Origin: Anaerocolumna sp. AGMB13020
GTDB taxonomy: Bacteria; Bacillota; Clostridia; Lachnospirales; Lachnospiraceae
DNA: 64,000 bases
Assembly: GCF_033100115.1 (NCBI RefSeq)
Contig: NZ_CP136910.1
Coordinates: 1,612,001-1,676,000, forward strand
Reading direction: 5' to 3'
This document shows positions 61,111 through 64,000 of the stretch, in pieces; position 1 is the first letter of the stretch; each line of letters opens with the position of its first letter. Both the position numbers and the translations under genes were made by a program. A model generated the notes under the pieces. That model did not search any database and was not told where the DNA came from. It saw only the letters and a program-made list of their open reading frames with translations.

Positions 61111-63414
61111 TCAGCCGGTAGTACGCTCGATATCAAGTACACTCTCAATGCTTCTGAGCTTACCGATAATATAACGCAGCTGCTCAACTCCGTTTATTTC
61201 AAAACCAACACTTATGGTGGCGGTTCCCTGTTTGCTGGTTCTTACAGTCATTGAAGTCACATCAATCTTATTTTCTGTAAGAATCTTTGATACATCTACC
61301 AGAACACCGCTGCGGTTATTGGCGTAAATCTTAATTTCCGCTGCATAAAGTTCACCCTGCGCCTTATCCTGAGGTACATTCCACTCAGCTTCAATAAGTC
61401 TTGCCCTATCTTCTTCCGAAAGATTCATAAGATTGACACAGTCTGTACGATGTATGGATACTCCTCTTCCTCTGGTTACAAAACCTACGATTTCATCACC
61501 GGGTACCGGCCCGCAGCACTTGGAGAAACGAACTGCAACGTCATGAATACCTTCTACTACGATACCACTCTTTGATTTACGTGAGGGCGGTCTGTTATCC
61601 TTAACCTCCGTTATGGAATCAAGTACCTTCTCATCAGTAATCTCTTTCTTATGCTTCTTGTCATACTCATCTTTTAATTTGTTTATGACCTGACCTTCCT
61701 TTAAACCGCCATGACCTACAGCAGCATAAATGGAATCCCAGTCTCTAAAGCCATATTTGGACATTACCTTATTCATGTATTCCGGCTTCATAAGATCGCT
61801 TAGCACAATACCTTTGGTCTTACAGTAAGCGACAATCATTTCTTTTCCTTTTACTATATTGTCTTCTTTTAACTCTGTCTTAAACCATTGGTTAATCTTG
61901 TTCTTTGCCTGGGTACTCTTAACCAGGGACAGCCAATCCCTACTGGGTCCTTTGGAGTTTTGAGAAGTTATGATCTCAATTCTGTCACCGTTTTGTATTA
62001 CATAATCTATATTGACAAGTTTGCCATTTACTCTGGCTCCTACCATCTTATTTCCTACTGCACTGTGAATACTGTAGGCAAAATCAATGGGTGTAGAACC
62101 ATTGGGAAGATTCTTCACATCGCCGGTTGGAGTAAAGCAGTATACACTTTCTGAAAACAGATCCAGATCGCTCTTTAACAGGCTCAGGAATTCCTTGTTA
62201 TCAGACATGTCTCTCTGCCACTCAAGAATCTGCCTTAACCAGGTAAGCTTAGCTTCTTCGGTATCCTGAGAATTCTTTCCATCCTGACCCTCTTTGTATT
62301 TCCAATGGGCAGCAATACCATATTCAGCCGTACGGTGCATTTCATAGGTTCTTATCTGAATTTCAAAGGGCTGTCCTCCTGGGCCGATAAGGGTAGTATG
62401 AAGAGACTGGTACATATTGGGCTTGGGCATGGCAATATAATCCTTGAATCTGCCAGGAATGGGCTTATACATTTCATGGATTACGCCAAGCGCTGCATAA
62501 CAGTCTTTCACGGATTCCACGATAATACGTACAGCAAATAAATCAAATATCTGATCCAGCGTCTTATGCTGGTTAACCATTTTCTTATAGATACTGAAGA
62601 AATGCTTTACCCTGCCGTCTATTTTGGCTTCAATATCAGCATCCATAACATGAAAGCGTACTTCTTCAACAATTTTACCGATAACTTCTTCTCTTTCACC
62701 TTTCCTGGAGTTTATCTTCTCCGTAAGGTCATTATAAACTTCTGGTTCCAGGTATTTTAAGGAGAGATCATCCAGCTCGATCTTAATCTTAGATATACCA
62801 AGGCGCTGGGCGATAGGAGCATAGATATCCATGGTCTCCCTTGCTTTTTCCTTCTGTTTAATGGGCGTCTGGTATTGAAGGGTTCTCATATTATGGAGTC
62901 TGTCGGCTAATTTAATCAGAATAACACGGATGTCCTTCGCCATGGCAAGAAACATCTTACGCAGATTCTCAGCTTGTATCTCTAACTTATCCTTTGAGTA
63001 ATTTAACTGGGTAAGCTTCGTAACTCCATCTACCAATAATGCAATCTCGTCATTAAAGTCTTTTGCCAATTCTTCCGCCGTACACACAGTATCTTCTACT
63101 ACATCATGTAAAAGACCTGCTACAATAGTTTCCTTATCAAGCTCCAGCTCTGCAAGAATTATTGCTACACAGAGAGGGTGAATGATATAGGGTTCTCCCG
63201 ATTTTCTAAGCTGGTTATGGTGAGCCTTTGCCGCACAGTGATAGGCCTTTTCAATCATGGAAATATCGGCGGAAGGGTGGTAGCTTTCCACGATTTTAAT
63301 CAACTGTCCGTATAACTCGTCAGGGCTCGTAAAATCTGAGGGAATAACTGTCTCGGTATTCTTTTTTTTATTTAAATTGTCGTCCGTCAGCTTGCTTATT
63401 ACATTGTTTTCCAT
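61111..63414 (-). CDS. relA: Bifunctional (p)ppGpp synthetase/hydrolase
   Basis: A 767-residue RelA/SpoT homologue (Rel). The hydrolase HD domain has HDVVEDTVCTAEEL, the synthetase FKDYIAMPKPNMYQSLHTTL, followed by TGS (VYCFTPTGDVKNLPNGSTP), helical, zinc-finger-like and C-terminal ACT domains. It makes and degrades the starvation signal (p)ppGpp, with ribosome sensing via the C-terminal half. It heads the operon relA-MBL-hemZ. A weak GGTGG is ahead of the ATG. Confidence 0.96.
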   Translation of the reverse strand: MENNVISKLTDDNLNKKKNTETVIPSDFTSPDELYGQLIKIVESYHPSADISMIEKAYHCAAKAHHNQLRKSGEPYIIHPLCVAIILAELELDKETIVAGLLHDVVEDTVCTAEELAKDFNDEIALLVDGVTKLTQLNYSKDKLEIQAENLRKMFLAMAKDIRVILIKLADRLHNMRTLQYQTPIKQKEKARETMDIYAPIAQRLGISKIKIELDDLSLKYLEPEVYNDLTEKINSRKGEREEVIGKIVEEVRFHVMDADIEAKIDGRVKHFFSIYKKMVNQHKTLDQIFDLFAVRIIVESVKDCYAALGVIHEMYKPIPGRFKDYIAMPKPNMYQSLHTTLIGPGGQPFEIQIRTYEMHRTAEYGIAAHWKYKEGQDGKNSQDTEEAKLTWLRQILEWQRDMSDNKEFLSLLKSDLDLFSESVYCFTPTGDVKNLPNGSTPIDFAYSIHSAVGNKMVGARVNGKLVNIDYVIQNGDRIEIITSQNSKGPSRDWLSLVKSTQAKNKINQWFKTELKEDNIVKGKEMIVAYCKTKGIVLSDLMKPEYMNKVMSKYGFRDWDSIYAAVGHGGLKEGQVINKLKDEYDKKHKKEITDEKVLDSITEVKDNRPPSRKSKSGIVVEGIHDVAVRFSKCCGPVPGDEIVGFVTRGRGVSIHRTDCVNLMNLSEEDRARLIEAEWNVPQDKAQGELYAAEIKIYANNRSGVLVDVSKILTENKIDVTSMTVRTSKQGTATISVGFEINGVEQLRYIIGKLRSIESVLDIERTTG

Positions 63415-63597
63415 GAAATCACCACCAGTTTTAGATTTATCTTTTTATTATAAACATATAATGAGAAAAAATCAATTCCTTTATTGTATTATGGCATATT
63501 CTGACCTAAGCTGTCGTTTTTTCCCAGAAATAGCAAAAAGCCTGACAAGTCAGACTTCGTTTTTGAAGTACAGGGATATTGAGCTCCTAAGATGAAA

Positions 63598-63670
63598 AGA
63601 GCCTGTTTTATCAGGCTTTTTACTATTAGTATGCCACGCTGTTCTTTTTTGAAACATGGCATACTATTTC
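63598..63670. repeat. Two stacked hairpins downstream of apt
   Basis: AGCCTG/CAGGCT with a T run (63601-63616), then the perfect arms TAGTATGCCA (63627-63636) and TGGCATACTA (63657-63666). The interval 63415-63751 also holds a possible third hairpin near 63538-63560 and no gene. Confidence 0.7.
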
Positions 63671-63698
63671 TGGAGAAGGAAAGGTAGTTTTTAATACG

Positions 63699-63741
63699 AA
63701 AAAAGGGCTTTGGCAGTTAGATTCCTACTGCGGCAGCCCTT
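63699..63741 (-). terminator. Terminator of apt
   Basis: On the minus strand AAGGGCT ... AGCCCTT forms the base of a hairpin with further GCAGT/AACTGC pairing, followed by TTTTTT. Confidence 0.75.
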
Positions 63742-63751
63742 CATTCGCTAT

Positions 63752-64000
63752 TTATTTGCCTTCATATTTAATAACAGCTTCAACATCATAGCCTTGTAAC
63801 TTATCACGTCCATGAAGACCTTCCAGTTCCATCAGGAATATGATCTTAACCACGATTCCCCCAAGGCTCTCAATTAATTTCGTAATAGCCTCAATGGTTC
63901 CTCCTGTTGCAATCAGATCATCCACAATAGCAACCTTCTGTCCAGGTTTGATGGAATCTTTATGCATCTCGATGGTTGCGGTACCGTATTCCAGTGCATA
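63752..64000 (-). CDS. apt: Adenine phosphoribosyltransferase (5' end cut off)
   Basis: The 3' part of apt. In frame from the edge it reads [16 protein letters not shown], then PRPP-binding [16 protein letters not shown] and the late [10 protein letters not shown]. It converts adenine plus PRPP to AMP. About 83 residues are seen of the ~172 of the family, so the N-terminal half lies beyond 64000. An in-frame internal Met at 63967 is not the start. relA follows downstream, the usual apt-relA order of Clostridia. Confidence 0.93.
   Translation of the reverse strand, partial: YALEYGTATIEMHKDSIKPGQKVAIVDDLIATGGTIEAITKLIESLGGIVVKIIFLMELEGLHGRDKLQGYDVEAVIKYEGK

Overview
The window is AT-rich Gram-positive DNA from an anaerobic member of the Lachnospiraceae, probably near the plant-polysaccharide-degrading Lachnoclostridium / Anaerocolumna group. 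This rests on family knowledge, not on a search. The supporting signs are strong AGGAGG-type ribosome sites, frequent TTG/GTG starts, HemZ, a CotF-like coat protein, a YtrA-type regulator, a secreted GH43 giant and the order relA - MBL hydrolase - hemZ - aspS. I saw no tRNA, rRNA, CRISPR array, phage or plasmid genes.

Layout: 1-3.2 kb holds the end of an AraC regulator and a marR - nitroreductase - nitroreductase operon. 3.5-12.5 kb is one gene for a 2976-residue secreted protein with three GH43-like modules, probably acting on galactan or arabinogalactan side chains. 12.7-21.2 kb is a mix: DUF1266 lipoprotein, esterase, PucR regulator, a 60-residue orphan, an amidohydrolase, an odd chemoreceptor and a CE2-like SGNH esterase. 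21.3-26.6 kb is a cheY-cheA-cheW-mcp operon beside two tandem repeats. 27-31.2 kb has an AAA ATPase, an autoregulated TetR cassette and a CotF-like gene with a hairpin between ribosome site and start. 31.5-34.2 kb holds three membrane proteins. 34.3-37.7 kb is a putative signalling unit: LytTR regulator, GHKL kinase, YhfC intramembrane protease and DUF3887 lipoprotein, led by a matched pair of direct repeats. 37.8-43.3 kb has a FAD/Rieske oxidoreductase overlapping a tocopherol-cyclase-like gene, then a GntR-ABC operon ending in a frameshifted CPBP protease. 44.4-47.6 kb has upp, a complete ISL3-family insertion sequence with an 8-bp target duplication, and galM. 47.7-51.8 kb has two long hairpin elements, a cobalamin riboswitch driving a DUF4430 protein and an ECF S component, and a convergent corrinoid-activation-type ASKHA protein. 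52-53.5 kb has a cold-shock protein and an XRE/DUF1294 pair. 54.2-64 kb is housekeeping: aspS, Dabb, M18 aminopeptidase, HD-GYP, hemZ, MBL hydrolase, relA and the end of apt.

Most notable: (i) at least four unrelated 180-233 bp imperfect palindromes in gene-free DNA; (ii) the LytTR/GHKL/YhfC/DUF3887 unit; (iii) a compact corrinoid uptake and use locus; (iv) an insertion sequence that landed in the galM stop codon and rebuilt it by target duplication; (v) several clean promoter plus operator pairs that predict autoregulation (marR, tetR, ytrA, xre, lytTR).
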